Positions 40,836 through 53,413 of a stretch of DNA of 64,000 bases are shown here, one piece after another. Source of the DNA: Arabidopsis thaliana (taxonomy: Eukaryota; Streptophyta; Magnoliopsida; Brassicales; Brassicaceae); the NCBI RefSeq assembly GCF_000001735.4, contig NC_003074.8, forward strand, positions 18,793,261-18,857,260, in the 5' to 3' direction. A program made the translations under genes and the position numbers. A model generated the notes under the pieces. The model did no database searches and was not told the DNA's origin. It worked only from the letters and a program-made list of their open reading frames with translations. The number at the start of each line of letters is the position of its first letter. The first letter of the stretch is position 1.

Positions 40836-41011
40836 TTTTGCCGACTAGTTGTTGTATTGTACGTTATGTAGAGATTGTTTTTTTTTTTTTTGTCGTAGGT
40901 TATGATTACCAAATGTTCTCATTAAATTTTATAATCCCTGGCTAAATTGCGAATATGGTCAATGAAAGCAATTATTAATTTGACACTTTATTTATACGAC
41001 ATTACACGTGG

Positions 41012-41488
41012 TTAACCAAAACACTGGTCACTAGGAAGTGGACCTGGAACCGACCCATTATCCAAGAACTGAATACCAAACACCACAAGAATGGCTAGAA
41101 CCGACAGATACGATAAACCCTCGACCGCACCCAACAAACCAAATGGCCCATTTGGCAGACCTGACCCAGTTTTTGTTTTAGTGTACAAAGACCAGCCCAC
41201 GATGCCAACCACCACCAAGTAGCTCACACCTTCCAACGCTCCGATTAAACCGGCCGGTCCGGGAGGTAAGCCACATCCCGTGGTCTTCAAAGTGTAGAGT
41301 GACCATCCAATAACCGGCGTCGACACTAAACTACCGGCTATAGCTGCCGTCTCCAGAAATCCACCAGTGTCGGTGTTGTCCTTGGCCTTTGCAACAACCC
41401 TACCTAACGGCTTAATTGATCGCCGGATCAAATTACCCCGGTGAAACGACGGTGGAAGAGAGGCAGAGATCGGAGATAGAAGAAGCAT
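41012..41488 (-). CDS. plastid-targeted small membrane protein with internal duplication, function unknown
   Basis: Intronless, 158 aa. The N-terminus (about 1-38) is Ser/Arg-rich without acids, like a chloroplast transit peptide. Two homologous halves follow, each GWSLYT-x5-G-GLP-GP-GL-GA-EG-SYL, at about 74-110 and 111-147, so the gene contains an internal tandem repeat. Each half has a hydrophobic segment, and a further one lies near the C-terminus (SVLAILVVFGIQFL), suggesting three membrane spans. The end is PGPLPSDQCFG. Recalled as At3g50685, annotated only by weak similarity names. A thylakoid or envelope location is inferred. Confidence 0.85.
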   Translation of the reverse strand: MLLLSPISASLPPSFHRGNLIRRSIKPLGRVVAKAKDNTDTGGFLETAAIAGSLVSTPVIGWSLYTLKTTGCGLPPGPAGLIGALEGVSYLVVVGIVGWSLYTKTKTGSGLPNGPFGLLGAVEGLSYLSVLAILVVFGIQFLDNGSVPGPLPSDQCFG

Positions 41489-42010
41489 TTTAAGAGTGTG
41501 AGAGATAAAAGATAGAGAGAGAGAGAGAAAGATTGGATGTTGAACTCTCTCACCAGTTAATTACCACACAAAATAGCAAAAAACCTCTCGGCATAAGCTT
41601 TTAAGGAGAGCCTTGACGACCGTTTGATCTTAGTGCATCACACACACTACGACAATCCTAGCAAAACCATCCTGACCAATAATGATACGACATGTGTAAG
41701 TGTAATGGATGTAAAACAAAAGACGATATAACTCAAAAGATTTATCCACATAAGCATTCTTACAAGACCCTCTAACAGAGAAACAAGGTCTCGAAACTCT
41801 TCCTTTGTGTTTTTTTGTGTTTTTCTTTCCCTCCATAAAGTGGGGTTTCTAAAAGGGCGGTAAATCCAAGCTGAGTAACCGTCATTTGAAAATCTACCAG
41901 CCTGACCATAACTGACATTTGAACATTCAGATATAGCCGCCTGAATCAAGAAGGAGCCGAGCTTCTTTTCCATCTAAAACTCATCAAACTAGAGATTCTG
42001 ATCTGTATGT

Positions 42011-43837
42011 TCAACGTTCCTCATCATCATCGTCATCATCCTCACCGTCATCATCGTCATCTCGTTTTCTCTTTGGGCGAGATGATGAAGCCAAGGACTG
42101 GTCAGGAATTGGCAGGTCATCTTCGACTTCTTCTTCTTCATCTGGATCATTGTCCTCATTGATCGGCTCGATGTCATTACCCACAGCATCATGATCTTCC
42201 ACTTGAGAAACTGGCTGAACAAGGTACCCTTCACCAGATTCTTCATCCTATCAAATTCATCAAATACTAGGTTAGCACTAAACACAAAGCAACAATTTGA
42301 CAAATCATAACTTCACGCATGGAAGCATTCCATCACAAAAAAAAAAAAAGAGAGTCAAGTTTGGCTTTGGTTGTCTAACATGATACCTTATGGTTAACAC
42401 GACAGGGTACTTCGTAAATCTAACCTGATATTTTATGCAGCAAACAAAACAATGCAAGACCAGACTAGTATTCTAAACCGGTAGCAAAATTAGAGACGAT
42501 ACTAAAGTCCCCTCTTATATGTCCTCCATCAATCACCAAAGTTCTAATATCGATCTCTGAATAGCAGCAAGACAGTGAACTTAGGCACAAAAATTTATCA
42601 AAATGAAGTAGTAAGTCTATCACCACCTATCTGCCGCAACTACAAACCAGTGAAAAAAACAAGAAAATTAGTGAAACCCAAGCACAACATTCATATCTCA
42701 AAACATAATGTTTGAAGTACAAAGTGTCACCTCCTCTTCAACATCATCATCTTCATCCGCAAACTCTCCATCATCCTCAACCCCTTGGTCATCTTCCCCA
42801 GTCTCGCCATCACCATCTTCATCGTCATCTCCTTGTTCATGCCCATCAATCTCTCCTGCGTTCATCAACCTGCTTGTGCTCCCTGACCCACCAAGACCAC
42901 GATCAGCATTATCAACTTCCTCTTCCTCCTCATCCTCTTCATCATCTTCTTCATCATCAACCCCATCTTCCTCATTCTCACTATCTTCAATCTCATGAAC
43001 CTCAACCACATCATTATCTTCCCCTACTTCCTCCTCACCAGACTCACTATCATCCCCATCATCTTCCCTTACTTCTTCCCCATTAACAGCTTCAAGACGG
43101 AATCCATTAGCCCGATAACTCGTCCCGTTCACTCCAGTAGCCTGCTCTGACTCATCATCCTCAGCATCACTCTCTTCATCCTCATCAACATCAACAACAC
43201 CATCTACCCTTTCACTATGGCCATTACTCATCCGAGGAGCCTCTGCTCTTTCATCTCCATCAATCTCCCCACTTCCAGGATCCTCCTCATCACCTTCCTC
43301 TTCTTCTTCTTCATCCTCTTCATCTTCCTCATCATCTTCATCATCAGACTCAGGCCTCTCATTCCCTTCAGCATCAGTCTTATCTAAATACTTCAAAGTT
43401 TTAATCAACCCAAAAACCCTAGATCGATAATCCTTAAGCCTAGTCACAGGACACTCATACAGATCAAGAGACACAAGCTTCAACTCCGCCAAAGGAGCTA
43501 GATCCTCAACAAACTGGATCCGGTTATTAGATAAATCCAAATCACAGAACGAATCAAGCCCAGCTTCAACAAGAAACTCTAAACCAACAGTGATCCGATT
43601 ATCAGATAAGATTAGCTTCTGTAAATTACCAAGTCTAGGAAACTGTTCCAGAGAAGAAACACCGATGTTAGCTACAGAAAGATGCTGAAGATTCTGAAAC
43701 TTCTCGAGAACACTAGGTGGTGGTAAACGTCCCTGAACGCATTTCACAGCACCATCAAGTGTTAGCGTTCGTGTAGCTAACCTATCTGTTTGACCATCTA
43801 GAGCCGCTTCTACAGCTCTTTCCCAAATCTCATCCAT
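42011..43837 (-). CDS. ANP32-like acidic leucine-rich repeat nuclear protein
   Basis: Two exons (43837-42731, 42247-42011), 447 aa, start MDEIWERAVEAAL (an ATG nine codons upstream exists). The N-terminal ~150 residues form an ANP32-type LRR domain (LQHLSVANIGVSSLEQF, LQKLILSDNRI, FCDLDLSNNRI, LVSLDLYECPVTRL) with the capping LKDYRSRVFGLIKTLKYLD. The rest is a very long Asp/Glu-rich tail. A basic SSRPKRKR near the end looks like a nuclear signal, followed by a terminal D run. ANP32 proteins act as histone chaperones and phosphatase regulators in the nucleus; the tail here is unusually long for the family. The antisense of the acidic tail gives Ser/His-rich false frames. Locus recalled as At3g50690. 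Confidence 0.92.
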
Positions 43838-46800
43838 CAAAACCAAACCCACCTTAAAGCTCACAACACACCTTCTCTCTGAAAACAGAGAACAGCTTCG
43901 AAACTCGCTGAGAAGAAGGTATCACAACAGAGCGAAGAAAGGGGAAAAAGAGGGTTAAAACAGAAGAAATTGATGAATATCGATGAAGGGTAAGAGATGA
44001 TTTGAAGAACCCAGAATCAAAAACTCTCTCTTTTGAAAAATTTCTCTACCGGAAAAACCTAATTTGTACGGTCACCACCAGTCGCCACTAAAACCTCGTG
44101 AGGAAGACGAAAACCTAACATTGTTTTGTTCTTTGTTGGGCTCTTAATTGATTGGGGAAATTCGGTTCGGGTCGGGTTAAAAAGTGGGGACGGGTGGGTT
44201 GTTTTGGAGAATTTTGTGTGAATTATTTAACGTGTTGATAAACCGTTGGATTAAAGTGTTTAGGATCGATGACGTGGCGTAATGGAAGGTGTTGATTGAA
44301 TTGTTTTGTTTTGGTTGTGTAGAAGGACGTAAGGAGGATTTGGATCTGGACAATTTCGACACGTCTCTGTTGTGTGCAACTAATAGTGGACCCCTTTGTT
44401 TGACATATTTACCAAAAACGCCATTATCGGCCTTTTTTTTTTTTTTGTCAAAGATGAATTATCAAATCTACAAAAACATTAGTGGATCATTAGAAATTGA
44501 AACACATATAATTCTCCCAAATTGTATGTTTGGTAAAAAGTAATTCAACATGGTTCACTAAGCTCTTTTTTTTTGTTACAAGTCTAGATCATTTTAACGT
44601 GTTAAACCATTTGAGTCAATATGTGATTTAAAGCTCTATTGGGAAATTTGACTCGAAATAGTTTTTGTCGATCGAATATAGAGAATCATTGTAACTTATG
44701 TATACATCTACATTTGTATATTAAAAGAGAAAAATAAATAATTAAAAGAAACAAGAAAAAAAAGAGGAATCAAGAAAGAGTTTTACGTAGTCAACATTAG
44801 AAATTTATATCTACATGTGTTCGAAACTTGGCAATTGATAATTGAGATTCTAGGTAAACGTTGCCAGTAGAATGATTTTAACTCTCTTGGCATATATAAA
44901 TTATTGCACTTGTATTGTTTTTAAGAAACAATATAGCCGTTTTTGTCAGTAAGAAACCATATAAAAATGTTAAGTCTCATGGCTGCTTAAAATGTTTCGA
45001 AACTTTTAAAGTTATTAATAGTCAACTGCAAGCAGTAGATGGTTGGAATTGGATCTACTAGTCCATGATAAATAAATAAATAAAGTAATTCCGGTTTTCA
45101 AATTGGTTTGGAATAGAAAGTTAATTAATCAATATAAAATCCCCAAACCTTGAAAATCAACCTCGTTGACCCATCTTTATTTCACCCGTCGATGGTAATT
45201 TGTCGCGTATCGGTTATAGACAACAATTACTAATATTCTTCCACCATATGCAATGTCAACAAAGTTACTATGAATGATTGATTTAGCGTTAGTTTTTTTT
45301 AAATCGTCGTCGTATTCATCGGTTTGGCATAGACACTATATGATTCTCGAACCAATGAACTCGTTATGTAATGTATATTTGTCTCGATTATGATTATCTA
45401 ATTTTTGTTCAAATCAACAAAGTACTAGTCTATTGTTAGAAGCGTTAGTTACGTTAGTTGATATCATAGCCATGTTAAGCTAGTATCATCCTCGACAAAA
45501 GTAATATTATCATCGATGTTCCCGTTACATTAGACTCTTAATACATGTTAATTATGAATATCCATATATTAATATGATTGTATGCTTCAAGAAAATAAAA
45601 AGATCATGATTTGATAATTGATACTACACTTAAAGTAATTATAGTTTTTTTTATTTTTTTTTATTTTCACATTTCCAAACATATGTGATCGAATACGAAT
45701 GGCGATGTTTAAGATGCTAAATCAACAAGATCCTTACACAAAATCGAAGCAATTTTTGAGGAGTATGTAAACAGTGACCGACTTGAATACCTTCAGTGCC
45801 ACGTTTTTCCTCACTTGGACAAACTTGTTCTTCATTTTTATTTGTTTGGACCAAGATAACTCGTTATTCATTACGAGGGCTTTCCACGGAAGAAAATGCA
45901 CTACCTACAAAAGAAATGGAATAATATAAACTTGAATGGGCCCTGCTTGGGATATCAAGACTTCGGCCCAGCAATGTCCGTGCATGCAAATATTTTGTTA
46001 ATCACTTTTTAAAGTAGCATTTGGATTATCGCTTAGTATATTTGCATTCCCATCTATTACTAATACTACAATACTAGGAGCAAAAGTTATTAGTTCTTTA
46101 ATTTGATTGCTAGATAGTGCTGGAAACTTTATTTCAGGAAATGGAATTTCTAGGCTGGCTAAATAGTGTTCTGGATTCTTGAGGGACCCTGTTACGCCTA
46201 AAAATAATGTTGTTTTTTTGAAGGTCATCAAAATAAACATTTTATAAGACAGTAAAAAAAGAAATAAGACAATTATATTTATGTAGTCAAACGCTTGTTT
46301 TTGCTGGATATATAATTACATAAAAGTTGCATTTATCCTTTAATCAATTGCCAAAAAGCAAGAAATAATATCAATCCAATCTTATAAACAACTATATTAT
46401 GAAAAAGATGATAATTATTGTACGCAAGATGTTATACGACACACGTAATTTGTAGATACACAAAAAGGTCAAGGTCAACAAATAACACGATCAATTGCAT
46501 TAAATGTGTACTAGCATGGTTATCAGAAATTTTTATTGATACCATGGAATCGATAGACGACAAAACCAACCGTAATTTCAAAATTTCCGTAATTGTTTCT
46601 CTTCTCTTTTCTTGTTTTATCGACGATTATGGAAATTTTTTTTTTTTAACGGAGATGTTTGGTCCGACAACGTGACGGTAAATCCTCCACTGTCTTCGCT
46701 TAAAGACAAACGACAATTAATCTTTTTAACTCCTCGTTTCACTTGCAAAGTTATTTCATCATTTTAGTAGTTTACTCTCATTCTACTAAATTTGTATTTT

Positions 46801-47684
46801 TATTGTAACATAACGGTCATATCAGTATTTGGTTAGTTGATTATGTGACATGACTATGGATAATAAGACTTGATATGAATTCCCATATATAAGAAATCGT
46901 CGATGACATAAAACTACTTTATCTACTAACTTCATAAGGCAAAAATGAGTAGATAATTAGATTATTAGAAAGAGAGAGACAATGAGATTGATATTTTTTA
47001 TATGGGAGTCCAAAATCAAGATAGATATACTTGAAAACACTCGAACCCCACAAGGATCGACAAAATATTTCTTTTTAAATAGCTCAAAAAAATTATTTAA
47101 AAAAATTCAAAATCTTTTTAAAATATCCAAAATGTTGAAAAGTTGTAAATCGATAAAAGAGAAAAATAATAATAATTGTGCCAATAGAGAGAAAGAGAGA
47201 GACAGAAGAAGAAAGAAAGGTTCCTTTGTCTCGGAACAACCAAAGAGCCACCACCCAAAAAAAAAAAGGTTCTTAGCTTTTTTTCTTTCTTTCACACGAA
47301 ATCTCACGAGACGCCTTATTTCTTCTTCTCTGTCTCTTTCCGACGGCGTAACTCTCCGGTGGAATCTCAGCTCTCTTATCAGTAGAAGAAGTTTTGGTCT
47401 TTAAATGTAATTTTTTTGGTTTTGCTTTAAATTTCAATCGTTGTTATCAGAAAAAGTAGGTAGCAAAAAAAGAGATTTTTTACGAAAAGCAGATTGACTG
47501 GTAGCTGAAACAACGGAGGAGAATTATAGAAACGAGTAAAAAACAAAACCCTAAAGGTTGAAACTTGGTTGACGAAAAAAATGAGCTGATTTTTTTTTCT
47601 TCATTTATTTCATTCTTAACTCTTTTTCACATATTTAAGAATCAGTAAGAAACAAAAAAAAACAGAGTGAGACTAAAAAAAAAG
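43838..47684. other. intergenic spacer upstream of IDD2
   Basis: Left part is 5' flank of the ANP32-like gene; right ~500 bp is the probable leader and promoter of IDD2. A minus-strand 80-codon frame (45998-46240) has protein-like composition (PFPEIKFPALSSNQIKE) but no recognised family. Nothing else supported. Confidence 0.5.
47405..47589 (+). promoter_or_regulatory. minimal upstream ORFs in the presumed IDD2 leader
   Basis: ATG TAA at 47405-47410 (start directly followed by stop) and ATG AGC TGA at 47581-47589 precede the IDD2 ATG at 47685. Minimal AUG-stop uORFs can stall ribosomes in plants (known for boron-responsive AUGUAA). Whether 47405 lies in the mature leader depends on the start site and on a possible leader intron ending ttatcag at about 47450. 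Confidence 0.35.
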
Positions 47685-49569
47685 ATGCCGGTAGATTTAG
47701 ATAACTCCTCCACAGTTTCCGGTGAAGCAAGTGTTTCAATCTCATCCACCGGAAACCAAAACCCACTTCCAAACTCCACCGGAAAGAAGAAACGTAACCT
47801 CCCTGGCATGCCTGGTAAACTTCAAAAATCCAAACTTTATTATAACTCAAAATTTCTCAATTTTTGTTAAAGTTTTGTCCTTTTTATACAGATCCAGAGT
47901 CAGAAGTTATAGCTTTATCACCAAAAACATTACTAGCAACAAACAGATTTGTTTGTGAAATCTGTAACAAAGGGTTTCAAAGAGACCAGAATCTTCAACT
48001 TCATCGTCGTGGACACAATTTACCATGGAAGCTTCGTCAGAAATCAAACAAAGAAGTGAAGAAAAAAGTCTATGTTTGTCCTGAAGTTAGTTGTGTTCAT
48101 CACGACCCTTCACGTGCTTTAGGAGATCTAACTGGAATCAAGAAACACTTTTGTCGGAAACATGGTGAGAAGAAGTGGAAATGTGATAAATGTTCTAAGA
48201 AATACGCTGTTCAATCTGATTGGAAAGCTCATTCCAAGATTTGTGGTACTAAAGAGTATAAATGTGATTGTGGTACTCTGTTTTCTAGGTAAAGTGTTTG
48301 CCTTTTTTGATCATACATAAGAAAAAATTCAAAATTCAACAATCTAAGTTTTGAGTGATTTTTGTTTGCAGGAGGGATAGTTTTATAACGCATAGAGCTT
48401 TTTGTGATGCTTTGGCTGAAGAAAATGCGAGAAGTCATCATAGTCAGAGTAAGAAACAGAATCCTGAAATTTTGACCCGGAAAAACCCGGTACCCAACCC
48501 GGTTCCTGCTCCGGTGGATACTGAGTCTGCTAAAATCAAATCCTCCTCGACTTTAACAATTAAGCAATCAGGTAAAGAGTCTCTTGTAGTGTTCTAGATT
48601 GGGAATTTTTTGGTGTTTTTGGATTCATTTTTGTCGCTATATTTCTTTGTTTTAAGCTGAAAATGAAGATGGCTAAGGTAATCTCTGTTAATGGTCGGTG
48701 GTGTTCTTGGAGTTTAGTTAGATGTTTTGTCCGTAGTGTCGTATTATTTTATCTGTTACTTGATTAAGAACATAATTCGTTTGGTAAGTTTAATAGTTGT
48801 TCAATGGCTGATTGGTTCTTTATGATAAACAAATCAAAGATATGATTGATTTGCTTTTTGTTTGTTTACAGTTTATTTTTTCAATTCAAAAAGTATCAAA
48901 CTTTATGTAAACGACTAATGACTCTTATGATCTACAGAATCTCCAAAAACCCCTCCTGAAATCGTTCAAGAAGCTCCAAAACCGACCAGTTTAAATGTTG
49001 TTACAAGCAACGGTGTTTTCGCAGGCTTATTCGAATCTTCCTCGGCTTCTCCAAGTATATACACAACATCGTCTTCTTCGAAGAGTCTTTTCGCGTCATC
49101 TTCGTCCATTGAACCTATCTCTTTGGGTCTTTCAACAAGTCATGGATCATCCTTTCTTGGGTCAAACCGGTTCCACGCTCAGCCCGCGATGTCAGCAACC
49201 GCTTTACTTCAAAAAGCAGCTCAAATGGGAGCAGCTTCTTCAGGAGGTTCATTGCTTCACGGGTTAGGGATAGTTTCATCCACTTCAACTTCTATAGACG
49301 CAATAGTCCCTCATGGACTAGGATTAGGACTGCCTTGTGGTGGCGAAAGCAGCTCGGGTTTAAAAGAGCTTATGATGGGGAATTCATCGGTGTTTGGTCC
49401 GAAACAAACGACATTAGACTTCCTCGGTTTAGGTAGAGCGGTTGGTAACGGAAATGGTCCAAGTAACGGACTATCTACTCTAGTCGGAGGAGGAACCGGC
49501 ATCGATATGGCAACAACATTTGGATCAGGAGAGTTTTCAGGGAAAGACATTAGTAGAAGAAAATCATAA
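47685..49569 (+). CDS. IDD2: INDETERMINATE-domain zinc-finger factor IDD2 (GAF1)
   Basis: Nuclear C2H2 transcription factor that pairs with DELLA (GAI) co-activators in gibberellin signalling and promotes GA20ox2 expression (established for GAF1). Four exons: 47685-47814, 47892-48288, 48372-48571, 48938-49569; 452 aa. After a short N-terminus with KKKR (nuclear signal, about 34-37), the ID domain starts near residue 63. Finger 1 is CEICNKGF-x-H, finger 2 is CPEVSCVHHDPSRALGDLTG-x-H, finger 3 is CDKCSKKYAVQSDWKAH-x-C, and finger 4 (CCHC type) is CDCGTLFSRRDSFITHRAFC. Then a Ser/Pro-rich region and conserved C-terminal motifs follow: SATALLQKAAQMGA and TTLDFLGLG, the latter used for TOPLESS/DELLA-type contacts. 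Locus recalled as At3g50700. Confidence 0.97.
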
Positions 49570-50199
49570 GTAGAGTAAATGAATGTGTTTGAGAGGGTTT
49601 TAGATGTTCTTGTTCAATAGGTTAGTGTGAGAATTTGAAAACTTCCCTTTGAAAGAAAGGGTTCACTATTTAATATATATGCAATTAGTTAATTATTCTG
49701 ATTTACCTAATTTCGATTTCTTAAACGCAAAGAAATCTTTAGTGACGAGTGATGATGATTTACTCTTCTTATCTAATAAATTCCTTCACAAATGCAATAA
49801 ATGGAATTGTTTTGCTTTCGTTTCCTTAATCGGAATAGGTAAAGAGAGTGAGATTTACTTCTTTATATAGAAACTCTTTCCAAATCTTGAATAATAGGGT
49901 CCCATTTGTTTTTTTGTTAAAATTTTCGGTGGAATATTGAAATTTTTTACCTTTCGAATTTGACATTTGATTTGATTAGATATTCGATAGACAAAAAGAA
50001 GAAAGAGATTCGGACAATAGATTTTTTTGCTGTGCCAATCGTATCGTAGGACCATTATTGATAATCGATATAGTGACGTGTTATTATCACGACAGGACAA
50101 CACTAAGCCGTTTACAATCTCCTAATACGACCCATTACGTTAATGAAAATAGGCCATCGTTACTTGGGGGCTTAGGCCATAATTTATAAGCCCATTTAT

Positions 50200-51200
50200 C
50201 TCAGTTTAGGCCCAAAGTTTCTCAATATATCTAAATATACTAAATCAGCAGTCACTTTTCCAGTAAGTGATGCATTTAGTGATTGACACATCAGCTTATT
50301 ACTATTTTTTTATTCTTTCATTTTCACGCAGGATTTTTATGTGTCGTTTTTATTTAACTTTGTTTTTTTCTCAAACGATTTTCTCTTTCATCCCCACGAT
50401 CTCCACATCTCCACTTTCTCTCTTCCAAAAACTCCATGACTACTGTGTAAAATCTCAAAGATGGGTTTCTCAACATCATTAATCGATTACTCAGAAATCA
50501 GGTACTTTGTTCATCTCAATGAATCAATTTACCATCTTCTATTTCTGTTTGTAATTTTGTTTTATATATATAGAATTCTCCATAGATCCGAAAATCATAT
50601 ATCCTTCTTCTAGATTTCTATGGCTTTTTTTTTTGTTTTTGCTTTGTTTCTGCTTTATTTGACTGAATTCGATTTCTCTCATACATCTCCTTTTTTCCAT
50701 AGGATTATTCTTTAATACAATCAATGCCTATGATTCTCCCGTCTCACAAACACTCAAGGAACAACGACAAATTTTGGTTTCTCATCTGAACAGTTGCCTT
50801 AAAACAAGGGTGAGTTTAATATCTTAATCGAAGCTCAAATGTTTTTTTAATGGTAAATTAATTCTCATACTTTTTACTATTCTTCTTTCATCTCTTATTT
50901 TACTTCTTTATATCTACAATTTCTTTTTTGTATTAATACAAATACTTCAATTTTAAAGTCATCTCTTATTTTACTTCTTTATATCTGCAATATCTTTGAT
51001 ATTGTTTCAAAGGTAGCGTCTGCGTCATGTACTTACTTACTTGTTCACATTTTACATTTTTTTTTAGACTTCCAAGCTTTGGGTGTCAACGAATGTTTGT
51101 AAACTGAATTACTGATGATGAGAAGAAGAACACATTACAATTGGTTGGAGCTAATGATGAAATAAGCGGACATGTATATACCCAGCATAATTTTCGTATT
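50200..51200 (+). ncRNA. candidate spliced non-coding transcription unit
   Basis: A cluster of GGCCCA/site-II-like words (taggcca, aagccca, taggccca; 50150-50215) and an ATATA-rich TATA-like stretch (about 50224) precede a CT-rich, leader-like sequence. Three possible exons with GT-AG borders can be drawn: to gaaatcag|gtactt (about 50501), a middle exon ending acaag|ggtgagt (about 50810), and a last exon after ttttttag (about 51068). No frame runs through them. Site II promoters often drive ribosomal or snoRNA host genes, but I found no convincing snoRNA boxes. Low certainty. Confidence 0.3.
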
Positions 51201-51938
51201 TATACTCTCTTATATTTCTAAACTCTTGATTTGTTAGTTACTGTCTATCGCAATTGATTCATTGGGTAGAAAAGTTGTACCTTCTTTATATATTTTTCTT
51301 AATCTTTGTATATTCTTCAGTCAATGATAATAAATTTATTGTATATTTATGTTGTCTGCTTTATTTTAAAAATCTTAGTTAAGAGTTATAACAAATATAA
51401 TTTAAAACAATGTTGTCCCTGTATAGCAGGAGTCAAATGCTAGTAGTTTACTGAATTAGATGATACGAAGAACGATTATTATAATAGTTGTTTTATTTTT
51501 GACAATCACTTGTTAAATTTCGAAGCTTTTTAGTGATTGTAACTTTGAAAACCAAATACCCTCTAATTACAAAATCTAATGTTGTCCATTAACAAAGTTT
51601 TATATATTGTGGTCGATTAGTCTAGACTTCGGCCTAATCAGCTTATAAGGTAATCCGATAATAGGCGCTCCGACTATCTCTTGAGTCCTTATATTTGTTA
51701 GAAAGCCATTTCAAACTCGGATTAGGCAATGTGATGGTCTTCTGGGAAGAATTTCACTACGCATTTAGCACTCTGATGATGGTCGAATCATCTAATAGAG
51801 TATATAAAAAGAAAATTTAGTAAAAAAAGATAAAAGCAAAAGCAATAAGAGTTTTCCAACACATCCAACTTTCAAACCAAATGCTTCTAGTTTTCTTTGA
51901 AGCACATGTACAGGCAAGAAGACTACTACATTATTTTC
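51201..51938. other. intergenic spacer
   Basis: AT-rich, no feature recognised. The right end is probably the 3' UTR of the F-box gene. Confidence 0.5.
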
Positions 51939-53413
51939 TCAATCCAATAGAAGCTGACATGAGCTTGAAGCTCTAGCCATATAAACCAACTCATTGAGTT
52001 CCCGCGAACGCTCTTCCTTCGGATACAAATATGAAGCGGCAGAGAAAGTTGCAGTCTTTAACTGTCTTGCATTCTTTAGAATGTACGCCACTACTTTTTT
52101 CTCTTCATCTCCTGCGTTGTAATATTTCCACTCGAAAATATTGAGATGGAACAACAAACATTGAGGAACTGAACTTGGTTCTTCCCAATGTTCTTCTATT
52201 GGATCGTCTAAGTAATCATGTTCCTCACACTTGCACTAAAAGAACAACAAATTATAATCTATTAGAACCTTAAATTAATAACTTAAGAAAGTGAGACAAT
52301 CCAATAAAGAAACAGAATGTATTAGGTCATGTAAAATGTTTACTTCGTAGATCTTGAGAACTTGTAGTTTAGGAGAACTTTGGAGCATCCAAGTAAGTAG
52401 ATCCCACCACATTAGAGCGTCTCCACATAACTCCAAATGAACAAGCTGATAGAACTCCATATGGTTATGAAGCTGCATAGAGATTCTCGGAAACATAAGC
52501 ACAATACAAATGTCGTGTATCACAAGAAAACATAGGTTTGGTTTTGGTTACGTACCGTCGTCGAAGGAGATAAACATAAAGAGAGACGCTTGACTGATTT
52601 AAGAGGTCCCAATAGCTTCTTGGGATTTCTGTAAATGACTTTAATATTCACATCAACCACCTCAGGCATATTATCTCTCAAGCACAAGTCGCCATAGAAG
52701 TCTACAAAGTTGAAGTACTTCAAAGCTGGGGCATTGACCACAAACGTAAAGTCACCGTACAGTTCTCCAGATGTATCAAGAATAGATAAGCTCTGTAAAG
52801 TAGGTATTTCTACATAGAAAGACCGCACATGGAAACTGTTATAAGATTTGTCCAACACCAACTCTTCAAGAACAGGACAACCCGACAAAAGCCTGCGGTG
52901 AGACTTTTTGGTTTTGTACTCTACACACACAAGGTGTAATGATTTCAAGGATGGAAAACAAACATCGATAGGAACATTCAGAACTACCGTGGAAGCGAGT
53001 TTCAAGACCTCGAGTTTTTCATATGTATAAAGACTCTTTGGTAGTTTGATTGACCTATGTTCCCTGAAATATCCTTCACAATGTGATATTTCAAGTTCAC
53101 GCATATTGCGAACCATTCCGATTCTGATCCATGTTGCTATATCTTCAGAGCTACAACAAGGACCAACGTTGAACTTCACTGTTTCTAGAACCTGAGCTCT
53201 ATTCAACACCATTGATTTGTCTACATACTTGAGAAATCTCCCGTAATAGGAAGGCTCAAGTTCAAACTCATCATCAAAACGAAGCTTTGGAACCATCATC
53301 CAAAGAAACTTCCAACGTTTTGACAAAAGCATTGTGACGACAACATCTTTGGTAGGAAGTGATGAAACAATCTTCAAAAGCAAATCATCAGACAGATTAC
53401 TAATCCTATCCAT
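51939..53413 (-). CDS. F-box/LRR/FBD protein
   Basis: Three exons (53413-52556, 52472-52344, 52235-51939) give 427 aa with consistent phases. The F-box is at the N-terminus (MDRISNLSDDLLLKIVSSLP, then TLLSKRW-like TMLLSKRWKFLW), so the product is a probable SCF ubiquitin-ligase substrate adaptor. LRR_2/LRR-like repeats fill the middle (YEKLEVLKLASTVVLNVP, FPSLKSLHLVCVEYK, CPVLEELVLDKSY, PTLQSLSILDTSG). The C-terminal FBD domain follows, with HLNIFEWKYYNAGDEEKKVV and ILKNARQLKTATFSA. The start at MDRISNLSDD matches the usual F-box N-terminus; an ATG four codons upstream is possible. This is a member of the large, fast-evolving Arabidopsis FBD family; the substrate is unknown. Recalled as At3g50710. 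Confidence 0.93.

Noticed and set aside
41647..41973. 108-codon minus-strand frame just downstream of the ANP32-like gene
   Set aside because: It starts 38 bp after that gene's stop on the same strand and shows no domain; most likely its 3' UTR.
42708..43086. Ser-rich and His/Leu-rich plus-strand frames
   Set aside because: Antisense shadows of the GAA/GAT-rich acidic coding region.
45998..46240. 80-codon minus-strand frame with protein-like composition
   Set aside because: No family recognised, no splice context or promoter; mentioned only within the spacer.
46982..47404. 140-codon Lys/Arg/Ser-rich plus-strand frame
   Set aside because: Lies in the A-rich IDD2 upstream region; low complexity, no homology seen, and it ends before the gene.
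51105..51180. RTGATGA-like boxes suggesting a C/D snoRNA
   Set aside because: No D box (CTGA) in the right place downstream and no terminal stem.
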